Of a DNA stretch of 64,000 nt, positions 8,621-15,933 are shown one piece after another. Every line of letters starts with the position of its first letter. Positions within the stretch are counted from its first letter, which is position 1. Location of the stretch: positions 152,341 to 216,340 of the forward strand of contig NZ_AWZU01000005.1 of assembly GCF_000472385.1 (NCBI RefSeq), read 5' to 3'. The DNA is from Bradyrhizobium sp. ARR65. Its GTDB lineage: Bacteria; Pseudomonadota; Alphaproteobacteria; Rhizobiales; Xanthobacteraceae. The notes under the pieces were generated by a model. That model was not told where the DNA came from. It searched no databases and worked only from the letters and a program-made list of their open reading frames with translations. A program made the translations under genes and the position numbers.

Positions 8621-9645
8621 GCGCTCCTGCTCAATCGCCGCAATTGCGCCAGATCCCGCGGATCACGGCCGCGCTGGCTGCCCAGCAAGGTCGCAAGTCC
8701 CAGGGCTGCAATTGCCAGGAGGGCGGCGGCCCGTAACCAATGCGGATCGAAACTGCTGACGTTCTCGTTCGCTTGCGGATCGAAGCGGCCGTGTGCGCCG
8801 GTATCGCCGGGCGGCGGCGCGAACATATTGTCGGGTGTATCGGGGTCGCGCGGTTCGTCGGCGAGCTGGCCCGAATAGCCTTTGCGCGCGAGAATGTCGT
8901 CGACGACGTGCGGTGCGATCATGTTCCCGGCGATCGCCTTCAATGTCGGGGCGCCGATCCAGAGCTCGCGCGGTGCCTGGTGGGCCGCGCGCACGATCTC
9001 GCGCGCGATTGCCTCGGGCTGAAAGATCGGCGGCAGCGGCTGCGCTTTCCTGCTCATGCGGCTGCGTGCCCAGTCGAATTGCGGGGTATTGACGGCCGGG
9101 AGCTGAACCACGGTGAGCCTGATGCTGCTGCCCTCATGGATGAGTTCGGTGCGCAGGGAATCGGTAAAACCGCGCACCGCGAATTTCGCGGCGCAATAGG
9201 CGGATTGCAGCGGAATGGCGCGGTAGCCCAGCGCTGAGCCGACCTGGACGATTGTTCCATGACCGCGTCGCCGCATGCGCCTCAAGGCGGCAAGAGTTCC
9301 ATGGACCTGTCCGAGATAGGTGACTTCGGTGACGCGACGAAATTCCTCCGGTGTGATTTCGTGCACCGGCGCAAAAATCGTCACCATCGCATTATTGATC
9401 CAAACATCGATGGGGCCCAGTTCACGCTCGATCTGATCGGCCGCCTGTTCGAGCGCGGCCGGATCGGCGACATCGACGCAGACTGCAAGAGCCCTTCGGC
9501 CGAGCCGCCGGATTTCGCCGGCGGCGCTGTCGAGCCGCTCTCGCCCCCTTGCCAGCAGCGCGACATCGGCGCCTTGCCGCGCGAATTCGAGCGCGATCGC
9601 GCGACCAACCCCTGCGCTTGCACCTGTTACGACGATGGTGGGCAT
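8617..9645 (-). CDS. SDR-family oxidoreductase with C-terminal membrane anchor
   Basis: 342 residues. The N-terminal 250 form a classical short-chain dehydrogenase: TGASAGVG cofactor motif at 7-14, NNA at about 87, catalytic Ser in VGSALG and YCAAK (Tyr-x3-Lys). The C-terminal extension has an acidic/Pro-rich linker (PRDPDTPDNMFAPPPGDTG) and a final hydrophobic helix (LRAAALLAIAALGLATLL) that should anchor it to the membrane. It heads the minus-strand run and overlaps the duplicated membrane protein gene by 4 bp, so the product may act on the same substrate as the GMC enzyme. Confidence 0.9.
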   Translation of the reverse strand: MPTIVVTGASAGVGRAIALEFARQGADVALLARGRERLDSAAGEIRRLGRRALAVCVDVADPAALEQAADQIERELGPIDVWINNAMVTIFAPVHEITPEEFRRVTEVTYLGQVHGTLAALRRMRRRGHGTIVQVGSALGYRAIPLQSAYCAAKFAVRGFTDSLRTELIHEGSSIRLTVVQLPAVNTPQFDWARSRMSRKAQPLPPIFQPEAIAREIVRAAHQAPRELWIGAPTLKAIAGNMIAPHVVDDILARKGYSGQLADEPRDPDTPDNMFAPPPGDTGAHGRFDPQANENVSSFDPHWLRAAALLAIAALGLATLLGSQRGRDPRDLAQLRRLSRSA

Positions 9646-9772
9646 TCACTTCTTTCCGAAGGACGTGACGCGCTGGTTTCGCGATCAAGTGGCTCGGTTA
9701 TTCCGACAATCGCAAACGCGCCATCTTCGTTCCCCGTATTTTCTGCGAAGCAGAGCCGGCGCGGTCGTGTTG

Positions 9773-9797
9773 GGAACGCGGTCGTCCTCGCATCGTT
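9773..9797 (+). promoter_or_regulatory. EcfG-type (general stress sigma) promoter candidate
   Basis: GGAAC at 9773-9777, 16 bases, then CGTT at 9794-9797: an exact match to the consensus reported for the alphaproteobacterial general-stress sigma factor EcfG (GGAAC-N16/17-CGTT). Transcription would begin near 9804, about 70 bases before the YciE/F-like gene, a typical stress gene. Confidence 0.65.
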
Positions 9798-9874
9798 GAA
9801 GCAGCGGAGGCCGCACAGATGTCGGCCTTGGCCTTCGCGGGAACGACGGTGCCAGGAAACGAAAGGTAATCGCC

Positions 9875-10372
9875 ATGCAGATCACCAATTTCAAAGACAT
9901 GTACATCGCGGAGCTTCAGGAACTGGTCAGCGTGGAACAGCAACTGGGCAAAGCCCTGGAGCGGATGGCCGGCGTGGCGTCGCATCCGTCATTGAAGGAC
10001 GCATTCGAGAAGCATCGGCGGCAGACCGCGACGCAGTGTGATCGCCTCCGCTCGATCCTGCAAAAGCACAAGGCGGAGGCGGATGCGCACACCGATCAGG
10101 CGCTCCAGGCGATGATCAAGGAAACCGAGAAGATGATCGGTATGCTCAAGGGCGACGACCTGCGTGATGCCGGGCTGCTGGCTTCGGCGCAGAAGCTCGA
10201 GCATTACGAGATCGCCGCTTACGGCAGCGTGGCGGCGCTCGCGGGTCAGCTTGAGCTGCGCGACGATCAGCGCCTGCTGCACGAGAGCCTCGAAGAAGAG
10301 AAGCGCACCGATGAACTTCTGACCTCGCTCGCCAAGGGCGAGATCAACCAGGATGCGCTGGCCGCGGCGTAG
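9875..10372 (+). CDS. YciE/YciF ferroxidase-like (DUF892) protein
   Basis: 165 residues of the DUF892 family, a ferritin-like four-helix bundle related to E. coli YciE and YciF, which are stress-induced. Recognised from MQITNFKDMYIAELQELVSV at the start, the metal-site helices EQQLGKAL and KHRRQTATQCDRL, and LEHYEIAAYGS followed by LEEEKRTDELL; the spaced Glu/His residues fit a di-iron site. The start is preceded by GAAAGG and by the EcfG-type promoter candidate. The SDR gene at 9645 is divergent. Confidence 0.92.
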   Translation: MQITNFKDMYIAELQELVSVEQQLGKALERMAGVASHPSLKDAFEKHRRQTATQCDRLRSILQKHKAEADAHTDQALQAMIKETEKMIGMLKGDDLRDAGLLASAQKLEHYEIAAYGSVAALAGQLELRDDQRLLHESLEEEKRTDELLTSLAKGEINQDALAAA

Positions 10373-10423
10373 TGCAGGTGTTGGTCATTGCAATCTTGGC
10401 CGTTGCAATGACGCGCATGAAGG

Positions 10424-11761
10424 TCACAATCCGAACGGATAGGTGTCGGCGCTTGCGGTAACATTCGGTGCTTCGAGCGGCGTCACCGCGCGCGTTTCCT
10501 CGAACCAGATGAAGGCGTCGAACTGGTCCGGCAGCACCGCTTCGAAATAGTGACTGAACAATTCGGTCTCCGGGCGGTAGACGACGCCGATCGCGCGCTC
10601 GAGCCGCGGGCCGGTCAGCGCCTCGCGCAGGTCGCGCCGGCCGGGCGGCCGCAGATCGGTGAGAGATCGCGCAAGCCCGGTGTGACGGAACAGCGATTCG
10701 TAGGAGTCCTCGCGCGCGGGCCGCACGGATTTGATTTCCATCTCGCCGTCCCAGTCGGAAGCCGCCGCCACCGTTCCGCGGTCCGTGCCAAAGCCGATCA
10801 GGCGCGCATCCTCGCCATAGGCGTCGCGGACAAGCTCGCCGATGTTGAACTCGCCGGCCCAGCCCATCGAAGTCGCCGATGCATTGCCGATATGGGAATT
10901 GTGCGCCCAGACCACAGCCTTTGCGCCCGCACCACGCCGCTGCATCGCGTATTGCAGCGTCTCGAACATGTGCCGGTCGCGCAGGTTCCACGACTCGGTC
11001 GAGCCGCGATACATCAATCGGTAATAGCGCTCGGCCGCGCGGACGACGCGCGCGTTCTGAGCGGCGCTGAAGAAGGCTTCCGGATCGCGCGCGACATAGG
11101 CCAGGCGATGCTCGAGCAGATCGTGCAGTTGCGCTGCGACGTCATCCTCGCAGGTGTCGCGGCCGGATAGCATGGCGAGCCCGTAAGCAGTGGGATCGGC
11201 CTGCCAAGGCGTGAGGCAGCCGTAACGCTGGCGCGCCGCGCGGGCGCGTTCGGGGTCGACCTTTTCGAGATAGTCGATGACAGCCGCAATGGAGCGGCGC
11301 AGGCTATAGACATCCAGGCCGCGAAATTCGACCCGCTTGTCCATCGCAAAAGCGTCATTGTGCTGATGCAGGAAATCCGCGAATTCGCGCACCTCGACGT
11401 TGCGCCACATCCAGGTCGGGAAACGTTCGAACGGCGGCTCGGCGCCGGATGCGGCTGGCAGTTGCCGGACATAGCGATCGATCGCCGCGGCGTCCGGCCA
11501 ATCGGCCTCGACGGCGACAATGTTGAAGCCGTGATGTTCGATCAACTGCCGCGTGATGGCGGCGCGCGCCCGGTAGAACTCCGACGTGCCATGCGTTGCT
11601 TCGCCAAGCAGCACGAGCTTCGCGGCGGCGAAGCGGTCGAAATAGGAACCAAAATCGTCCCGCTCCGGCGCGGGCAGATGTTCGCCGGCGCCACGCAACA
11701 AGGCGATCAACTCGTGGTTTGCCTGCGCGCGAGCGCGCTCGGCCTCAGGGGAGAGGGCCAT
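10424..11761 (-). CDS. Erythromycin-esterase-family protein
   Basis: 445 residues from the ATG at 11761; the frame is open to 11992 but that part is a repeat-containing leader. The core matches the Ere/succinoglycan-biosynthesis-type hydrolase family: LLGEATHGTSEFY at 51-63 (Glu54, His57, Glu61), VEADWPDA at 84-91 and VWAHNSHIG near 285, which carry the family's catalytic Glu/His residues. True erythromycin esterases confer macrolide resistance, but most chromosomal homologues have unknown substrates, and this one sits among stress genes with an EcfG-like promoter. I would not call it a resistance gene. Confidence 0.87.
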   Translation of the reverse strand: MALSPEAERARAQANHELIALLRGAGEHLPAPERDDFGSYFDRFAAAKLVLLGEATHGTSEFYRARAAITRQLIEHHGFNIVAVEADWPDAAAIDRYVRQLPAASGAEPPFERFPTWMWRNVEVREFADFLHQHNDAFAMDKRVEFRGLDVYSLRRSIAAVIDYLEKVDPERARAARQRYGCLTPWQADPTAYGLAMLSGRDTCEDDVAAQLHDLLEHRLAYVARDPEAFFSAAQNARVVRAAERYYRLMYRGSTESWNLRDRHMFETLQYAMQRRGAGAKAVVWAHNSHIGNASATSMGWAGEFNIGELVRDAYGEDARLIGFGTDRGTVAAASDWDGEMEIKSVRPAREDSYESLFRHTGLARSLTDLRPPGRRDLREALTGPRLERAIGVVYRPETELFSHYFEAVLPDQFDAFIWFEETRAVTPLEAPNVTASADTYPFGL

Positions 11762-12062
11762 TGGGCGGGCTCCTTGCTCTCGGACGGCGTCCCCAGCAAC
11801 GCAAACTCGTTGGGCATCCCGACGTTCCAGGCTACCGTCCTCGGCTGCGTCAATCCCCCAATCGTCAATCCCCCAATCATCGGCTGATCGCTCCGCAATG
11901 GTTTCGATCGTGAACCGCCCGGTCGGTGAGTTTGATCGTGATTTCACAGACATGGCCTGGGTGATAGCCCATTTGGGTGATGCCGGTTTCATCCGGTCTG
12001 GCTAGCCTTTGCGTCCTCGAAAATGGAGGGGAGGGTCGCGCGGGCGGCCCAAGGGTTGAAAC
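11762..12062. other. Divergent intergenic region
   Basis: This 301-bp gap separates the divergent esterase-like and methyltransferase genes. It carries the EcfG-like promoter listed separately and two 15-bp direct copies of CGTCAATCCCCCAAT (11848-11862 and 11863-11877). I see no gene and no convincing promoter for the methyltransferase. Confidence 0.5.
11804..11828 (-). promoter_or_regulatory. EcfG-type promoter candidate (one mismatch)
   Basis: Read on the minus strand: GGAAC (11828-11824), 16 bases, then AGTT (11807-11804), one base off CGTT. The predicted start near 11797 would give a leader of about 36 bases to the esterase-like gene at 11761. Confidence 0.5.
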
Positions 12063-13034
12063 ATGATGATGGACACGCAAGTCGCGCGTTGTTCGTGTCT
12101 TCGCGATCGCCGCGATCATGCCCTCGCGTTGCTGGACGAAGTCTTGCAAATGTTCTCGACGGCGCCGGCGGCAAACGCGATGTCGTGCTTGGTATCAGGT
12201 CTTTGCGACCTGCGAGAGCGGCTGGATGCCGACAAGTGGAGGCTGCTCAGAAGCGAGTGGATGCATCATCCGCTGGCGCGGGTCGTTCATCAGGACCCCT
12301 TGACGAGCTGGTCTTACCGGAAGCCGCGGGGTTATCCGGGCGACGCGCGGCTGCTGGATTTTATCTATGGCGAGGCCAATATTGCGGCGCACGTCTCCAG
12401 CGCGACCAGGCTCGGCCGCGAGATCTACGGCTTCACCTCCGAAATGGCGTGCTCAGCCGCCATTCGTGAGCGCCGCGGCGTCATCGCAAAGCTGGTCGAT
12501 CGCGTAGCCCACGAACGTGGACGCCAGATCTCAGTTCTCTCCATCGGTGCCGGACATCTGCGCGAGGCGGCGCAATCCCGAGCATTGGCCGAAGGCAACG
12601 TCGCGCGCTGGATGGCGGTGGATCAGGACAAGGAGGCCCTCGCATACCTTGCGCGCACGTTTGCCGAGTTACCGATCCGACGGGTTGGGGGCTCGGTCAC
12701 CGGCCTGATCGCCGGCCAGCATGAACTTGGCAGCTTCGATGTCATCTATGCGGCGGGCCTGTATGATCATCTCTCCGATCGCGTGGCCAAACGCCTGACC
12801 GAAACAGCGTTCGCGATGCTCCGTCCCGGAGGCGAGCTCCTGTTTGCGAACTTTGCGCGCGGTATCCATGATGCCGGATACATGGAGACTTTCATGGATT
12901 GGCGGCTGCTTTTCCGTGACGAGAGCAAGGTCGAGGAAATCTGGTCGGACTTGCCGAGACAGGCAATTGCCTCGCGGCGGCTGTTCATGGATGCGAACCG
13001 GAACGTCATCTACGGGCTGGTGCAGAGGACCTGA
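12063..13034 (+). CDS. Class I SAM-dependent methyltransferase, EF/3-OH-PAME-synthase-like
   Basis: 323 residues. The C-terminal 190 are a Rossmann methyltransferase: SAM motif I VLSIGAGHLRE near 158-168, an acidic residue after WMAVDQD, and FDVIYAAGLYDHL. The N-terminal helical domain contains DPLTSWSYRKPRGYPGDARL, a signature I associate with proteins annotated as extracellular factor (3-hydroxypalmitate methyl ester) biosynthesis methyltransferases; the link to Ralstonia PhcB is from memory and uncertain. If right, it would methylate a hydroxy fatty acid to make a diffusible signal. It stands alone, between divergent esterase and CBS genes. Confidence 0.78.
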   Translation: MMMDTQVARCSCLRDRRDHALALLDEVLQMFSTAPAANAMSCLVSGLCDLRERLDADKWRLLRSEWMHHPLARVVHQDPLTSWSYRKPRGYPGDARLLDFIYGEANIAAHVSSATRLGREIYGFTSEMACSAAIRERRGVIAKLVDRVAHERGRQISVLSIGAGHLREAAQSRALAEGNVARWMAVDQDKEALAYLARTFAELPIRRVGGSVTGLIAGQHELGSFDVIYAAGLYDHLSDRVAKRLTETAFAMLRPGGELLFANFARGIHDAGYMETFMDWRLLFRDESKVEEIWSDLPRQAIASRRLFMDANRNVIYGLVQRT

Positions 13035-13073
13035 GCGGCGGCTTCCCCTGTTCCGTTTAGGCGGCTTTCCATA

Positions 13074-13098
13074 GAAACCGGTCGGCCCACTCGCCGTT
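13074..13098 (+). promoter_or_regulatory. EcfG-type promoter candidate (one mismatch)
   Basis: GAAAC at 13074-13078 (one base off GGAAC), 16 bases, then CGTT at 13095-13098, placing a start near 13105, about 40 bases before the CBS protein gene. Confidence 0.5.
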
Positions 13099-13145
13099 GA
13101 TCCGCGAGGGCGAAATCGCGAGATGCAGGTTTCAGGAGCAGACAG

Positions 13146-13589
13146 ATGCAAGTCCAAGATATTATGCAGCGAAAGGTGGCGATCGCCGATCCGAACATGA
13201 CCATACGCGACGTGGCGCGCAAAATGCGCGCCGATAACATCGGTGCACTGCCTGTCGGAGAGAATGATCGATTGGTCGGCATGGTCACCGACCGCGACAT
13301 CGTGATGCGGGCCGTCGCCGACAACCGCACGCCCGGCAACACGGTCGTCCGTGACGTGATGTCGGAAGGCGTGAGCTATTGCTTCGAGGATGACGATGCC
13401 GAAGCGGCGGCCCAGATCATGGCCAGGGATCAGATCCGCCGGTTGCCGGTGCTCAACCGCGACAAGAGGCTCGCCGGTGTGATCGCGCTCGCCGATCTCG
13501 GCCGCTCGGAAGGGCGCGTGGCGCAGGACGCTCTGCAGGGCATCTCCGAGGCCACCGACAAGGAACGCCGTTCCGGTCACGGCAGCTAG
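13146..13589 (+). CDS. Two-CBS-domain protein
   Basis: 147 residues made of two CBS domains and little else: the first at about 5-60 (VGENDRLVGMVTDRDIVMRA) and the second at about 70-130 (RRLPVLNRDKRLAGVIALAD). Such Bateman-module proteins bind adenine nucleotides and act as energy or stress sensors for a partner. The start has a strong AGGAG site. YbhB follows 68 bp downstream on the same strand without a clear promoter of its own, so the two may be co-transcribed from the EcfG-like promoter. Confidence 0.93.
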   Translation: MQVQDIMQRKVAIADPNMTIRDVARKMRADNIGALPVGENDRLVGMVTDRDIVMRAVADNRTPGNTVVRDVMSEGVSYCFEDDDAEAAAQIMARDQIRRLPVLNRDKRLAGVIALADLGRSEGRVAQDALQGISEATDKERRSGHGS

Positions 13590-13657
13590 CGCGCCTCGTA
13601 CGCCCTTCGCTCGGGGCGAGACCGCGGCCGATATCAGCAACCATCAGGAGGCTGGAT

Positions 13658-14128
13658 ATGACCTTCAGCTTGAAGAGTTCCGCGTTTCAGGATGGCGATC
13701 CCATTCCCCCAAAATACACGGCGGATGGCGAAAACCTCTCGCCGCCGTTGCAATGGTCGGATCCGCCGGCAGGCACCAAGAGCTTTGCTTTGATCGTGGA
13801 AGATCCGGATGCACCCTCGGGTACGTTCCGCCATTGGGGGCTCTACAATATCATGGGCGAACGGACTTTGTTGCCGGAGGGTGTCGACCGTGGCAGCGGT
13901 GCCAAGACGGAGCGTCTTGGCAAGGGCGTCAACGATTTCGGCGAGCCACGTTATTGCGGGCCCGCACCGCCGAAGGGACACGGGACGCACCATTACCATT
14001 TCAAGCTGGCAGCCCTGGATGTGGAAGCGCTTTCACGAGCGCCCAAGCTGGCTGTCACTGACATCTGGAAGGAAGCCGAGAAGCACATGCTCGGGCAGGC
14101 CGAGCTCATCGGCACCTACAGCCGCTGA
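13658..14128 (+). CDS. YbhB/YbcL-family PEBP-like protein
   Basis: 156 residues of the bacterial phosphatidylethanolamine-binding-protein / Raf-kinase-inhibitor-like family: opening FSLKSSAFQDGDPIPPKYTA, the ligand-site segment LIVEDPDAPSGTFRHWGLYN (DPDAP motif) and YCGPAPPKGHGTHHYHFKL. The biochemical role in bacteria is unsettled. AGGAGG lies six bases before the ATG. It sits between the CBS and OsmC genes in the stress island. Confidence 0.93.
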   Translation: MTFSLKSSAFQDGDPIPPKYTADGENLSPPLQWSDPPAGTKSFALIVEDPDAPSGTFRHWGLYNIMGERTLLPEGVDRGSGAKTERLGKGVNDFGEPRYCGPAPPKGHGTHHYHFKLAALDVEALSRAPKLAVTDIWKEAEKHMLGQAELIGTYSR

Positions 14129-14208
14129 GGTCGGGCTCGTCACGGGTTCCGTCCACCGTCGTCCGGGCTCACGTGCGTCCGCTCAAAGATTAAAACTACT
14201 ATGGCAAC

Positions 14209-14233
14209 GGAACGTTAGCGGTCATGCGGGGTT
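14209..14233 (+). promoter_or_regulatory. EcfG-type promoter candidate upstream of a terminator
   Basis: GGAAC at 14209-14213, 16 bases, then GGTT at 14230-14233 (one base off CGTT). The next downstream feature is the hairpin at 14317, before any gene, so a transcript from here would be about 110 nucleotides unless it reads through into OsmC. Confidence 0.5.
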
Positions 14234-14239
14234 TTGCCG

Positions 14240-14356
14240 GTCAGTAAGCGGTCAATGGAAGAGCGAGCCAAAACCAAAGTGTCAACGGCGAGCCACGCCA
14301 TTGATCAGCTTACAAGCCCCGTCAGATTACCTCGGTAACTGACGGGGTCCTTGTTT
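14240..14356 (+). ncRNA. Candidate stress-induced small RNA
   Basis: Bounded by the EcfG-like promoter ending at 14233 and the terminator-like hairpin at 14317-14347. No start codon with a ribosome-binding site and a sensible frame lies in it. Existence is inferred only from this promoter/terminator spacing; it might instead be the leader of OsmC with an attenuator. Confidence 0.35.
14317..14356 (+). terminator. Hairpin terminator
   Basis: CCCCGTCAG, a bulged A, TTACC, loop TC, GGTAA, CTGACGGGG: 14 base pairs with a single bulge (14317-14347), followed by TCCTTGTTT. The strong stem with a T-rich tail fits a factor-independent terminator on the plus strand. Confidence 0.75.
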
Positions 14357-14432
14357 GGCCCGACCTGCGGCACATCGGCGCGTCACGCCACTTTTCGAAA
14401 GCCGCCTCCTCCAGGACCCCCAGGAGCAAACG

Positions 14433-14969
14433 ATGGCGCATTTTCCGACGCACATGGATCCGGCTGAAGGCTCGCGCGAGATCATCGATCAGGAACTGAA
14501 ACGGCACAGTGGGCCCGCGCGTCAGGATGGGCCCCGTTCCATGGTTGCGGAGCGCACGGCAGATGCGGAGTGGACAGGAGGGCTGCGCGATGGCCGCGGC
14601 TCCGTCAAGCTTGGCAGCCGCGCTTTCGAAGGCTCCTATTCCTTCGGCTCGCGCTTCGAGAAAGGCGAAGGCACGAATCCGGAAGAACTCATCGCGGCGG
14701 CGCATGCCGGCTGCTTCTCGATGGCACTGTCGGCCGGGCTGGAGCGTGCCGGCTTCAAGCCTGAAAGCATCCGCACGCACGCGAAGGCTTTGCTCGAGAA
14801 GGTAGGCGAAGGATTTGCCGTCACGGAGATCGCGCTTGATACCGATGTCGACGTGCGCGGCATCGACAAGGTGAGGTTCCGCGAGGAGGTCGAAAACGCC
14901 AGGCGCAACTGTCCGGTGTCGCGCGCGCTCGCGGGAACGAAGATCGTCGTGAACGCGCGGCACGTTTAG
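14433..14969 (+). CDS. OsmC-family peroxiredoxin with N-terminal extension
   Basis: 178 residues from the ATG at 14433, preceded by AGGAGC. Residues 37-178 are a standard OsmC/Ohr-fold protein: FEKGEGTNPEELIAAAHAGC with the first redox Cys, then a second Cys in NARRNCPVSRALAG, so it should reduce organic hydroperoxides. The first 36 residues (THMDPAEGSREIIDQELKRH) are not part of the family and resemble a separate short hypothetical protein. An internal ATG at 14541 matches the usual OsmC start but has only a weak ribosome-binding site. It lies in the stress island. Confidence 0.9.
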   Translation: MAHFPTHMDPAEGSREIIDQELKRHSGPARQDGPRSMVAERTADAEWTGGLRDGRGSVKLGSRAFEGSYSFGSRFEKGEGTNPEELIAAAHAGCFSMALSAGLERAGFKPESIRTHAKALLEKVGEGFAVTEIALDTDVDVRGIDKVRFREEVENARRNCPVSRALAGTKIVVNARHV

Positions 14970-15049
14970 AGGACTCGCATCGTCAAAGCCGCCACGGAGC
15001 AGAGCTTGCCTTGGCGCGCATCTCAACCCATCCACCGCGGAGACGTATC

Positions 15050-15928
15050 ATGGCCGGTCGGCTTGAGGGAAAAGTTGCTATTGTCACGGGTGCGGGGACC
15101 GGCATCGGTGAAGCGATCGCGCACAAATTTGCCAAGGAGGGCGCGAAACTCATCGTCGCGGGATTGCCCGACGATCCGATTGAGGATGTGGCGTATCACA
15201 TCAAGATGCATGGCGGCCAGGCCGAGCCGTTTCTCGGCGACCTCGCGGACGAGACCGATGCCAAAGCCTGCGTCACCATGGCGGTCGACGTATTCGGCAA
15301 GTTAGACATCCTGATCAACAATGCCGGCGTATTTCCTGAAATCGCCGAGTGTCAGGACTACTCGATCGAGAGTTTCGATTACATCGTCCGCAACAATATC
15401 AGGTCGGCGTTCCTGATGACCAAATTCGCGCTGCCCCATCTGCAGCAATCGCGCGGGGTGGTGATCTCAACCGGCTCGGAAGCCGGCGAGGTCGGCGAGC
15501 CCACCGCGGCGGCCTATGGCGGTTCCAAGGGATTCCTGCACGCCTTCATGCGCGGCGTGGCTTACGAGCAGGGCAAATACGGTATTCGCGCGCTCTGCGT
15601 CTGCCCCGGACCCATCGACACCGCCTGGACCCGCAAGGAAACCGGTCCGATGGATGCACGCATGGAAAAGCAGACGTTGGCCGGCACCGTGCTCGGCCGG
15701 CGCGGCACGCCGGAAGAGATGGCCAACGTGTTCGCATTCGCCGCATCCGACGAGGCGAGTTTTGTGACCGGCGCGTTGCTGTTTGCTGACGGCGGCACCA
15801 CCATTGCCAAGGGCGGCCCTGGCGAGATGACGCAAGACTTCGTCAAGGAGCAGCCGCCGCCGACCCTTGACCTCCGGCATTCGCATGACGGCTTGAAAGG
15901 CAAGCCGGTCTCCAATCGGATGCACTGA
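15050..15928 (+). CDS. SDR-family oxidoreductase
   Basis: 292 residues from the ATG at 15050 with GGAGA upstream. Classical SDR: TGAGTGIG near residue 14, NNAG near 92, catalytic Ser in STGSEAG and Tyr/Lys in AYGGSKG, and a C-terminal FVTGALLFADGGTT. The substrate is unknown. The last 30 residues extend beyond the usual fold and end in a Pro-rich, His-containing tail. It is convergent with the J-domain gene, whose stop is only 5 bp away. Confidence 0.9.
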   Translation: MAGRLEGKVAIVTGAGTGIGEAIAHKFAKEGAKLIVAGLPDDPIEDVAYHIKMHGGQAEPFLGDLADETDAKACVTMAVDVFGKLDILINNAGVFPEIAECQDYSIESFDYIVRNNIRSAFLMTKFALPHLQQSRGVVISTGSEAGEVGEPTAAAYGGSKGFLHAFMRGVAYEQGKYGIRALCVCPGPIDTAWTRKETGPMDARMEKQTLAGTVLGRRGTPEEMANVFAFAASDEASFVTGALLFADGGTTIAKGGPGEMTQDFVKEQPPPTLDLRHSHDGLKGKPVSNRMH

Positions 15929-15933
15929 GCCCA

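Larger units (their letters stand above)
14129..14432 (+). other. Intergenic region holding promoter, candidate sRNA and terminator
   Basis: The 304-bp gap between the YbhB and OsmC genes contains an EcfG-like promoter (14209-14233) and a strong hairpin (14317-14347), both listed separately. No additional protein frame is convincing. The promoter of OsmC itself would have to lie between 14350 and 14432, where I see none. Confidence 0.5.

Noticed and set aside
10424..11761. An antibiotic-resistance (erythromycin esterase) gene
   Set aside because: Family membership is clear but most chromosomal members are not macrolide esterases, and the setting is a stress island, not a mobile element.
11848..11877. 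Two tandem 15-bp copies of CGTCAATCCCCCAAT
   Set aside because: Too short and only two units; a chance or slippage repeat, listed as context only.
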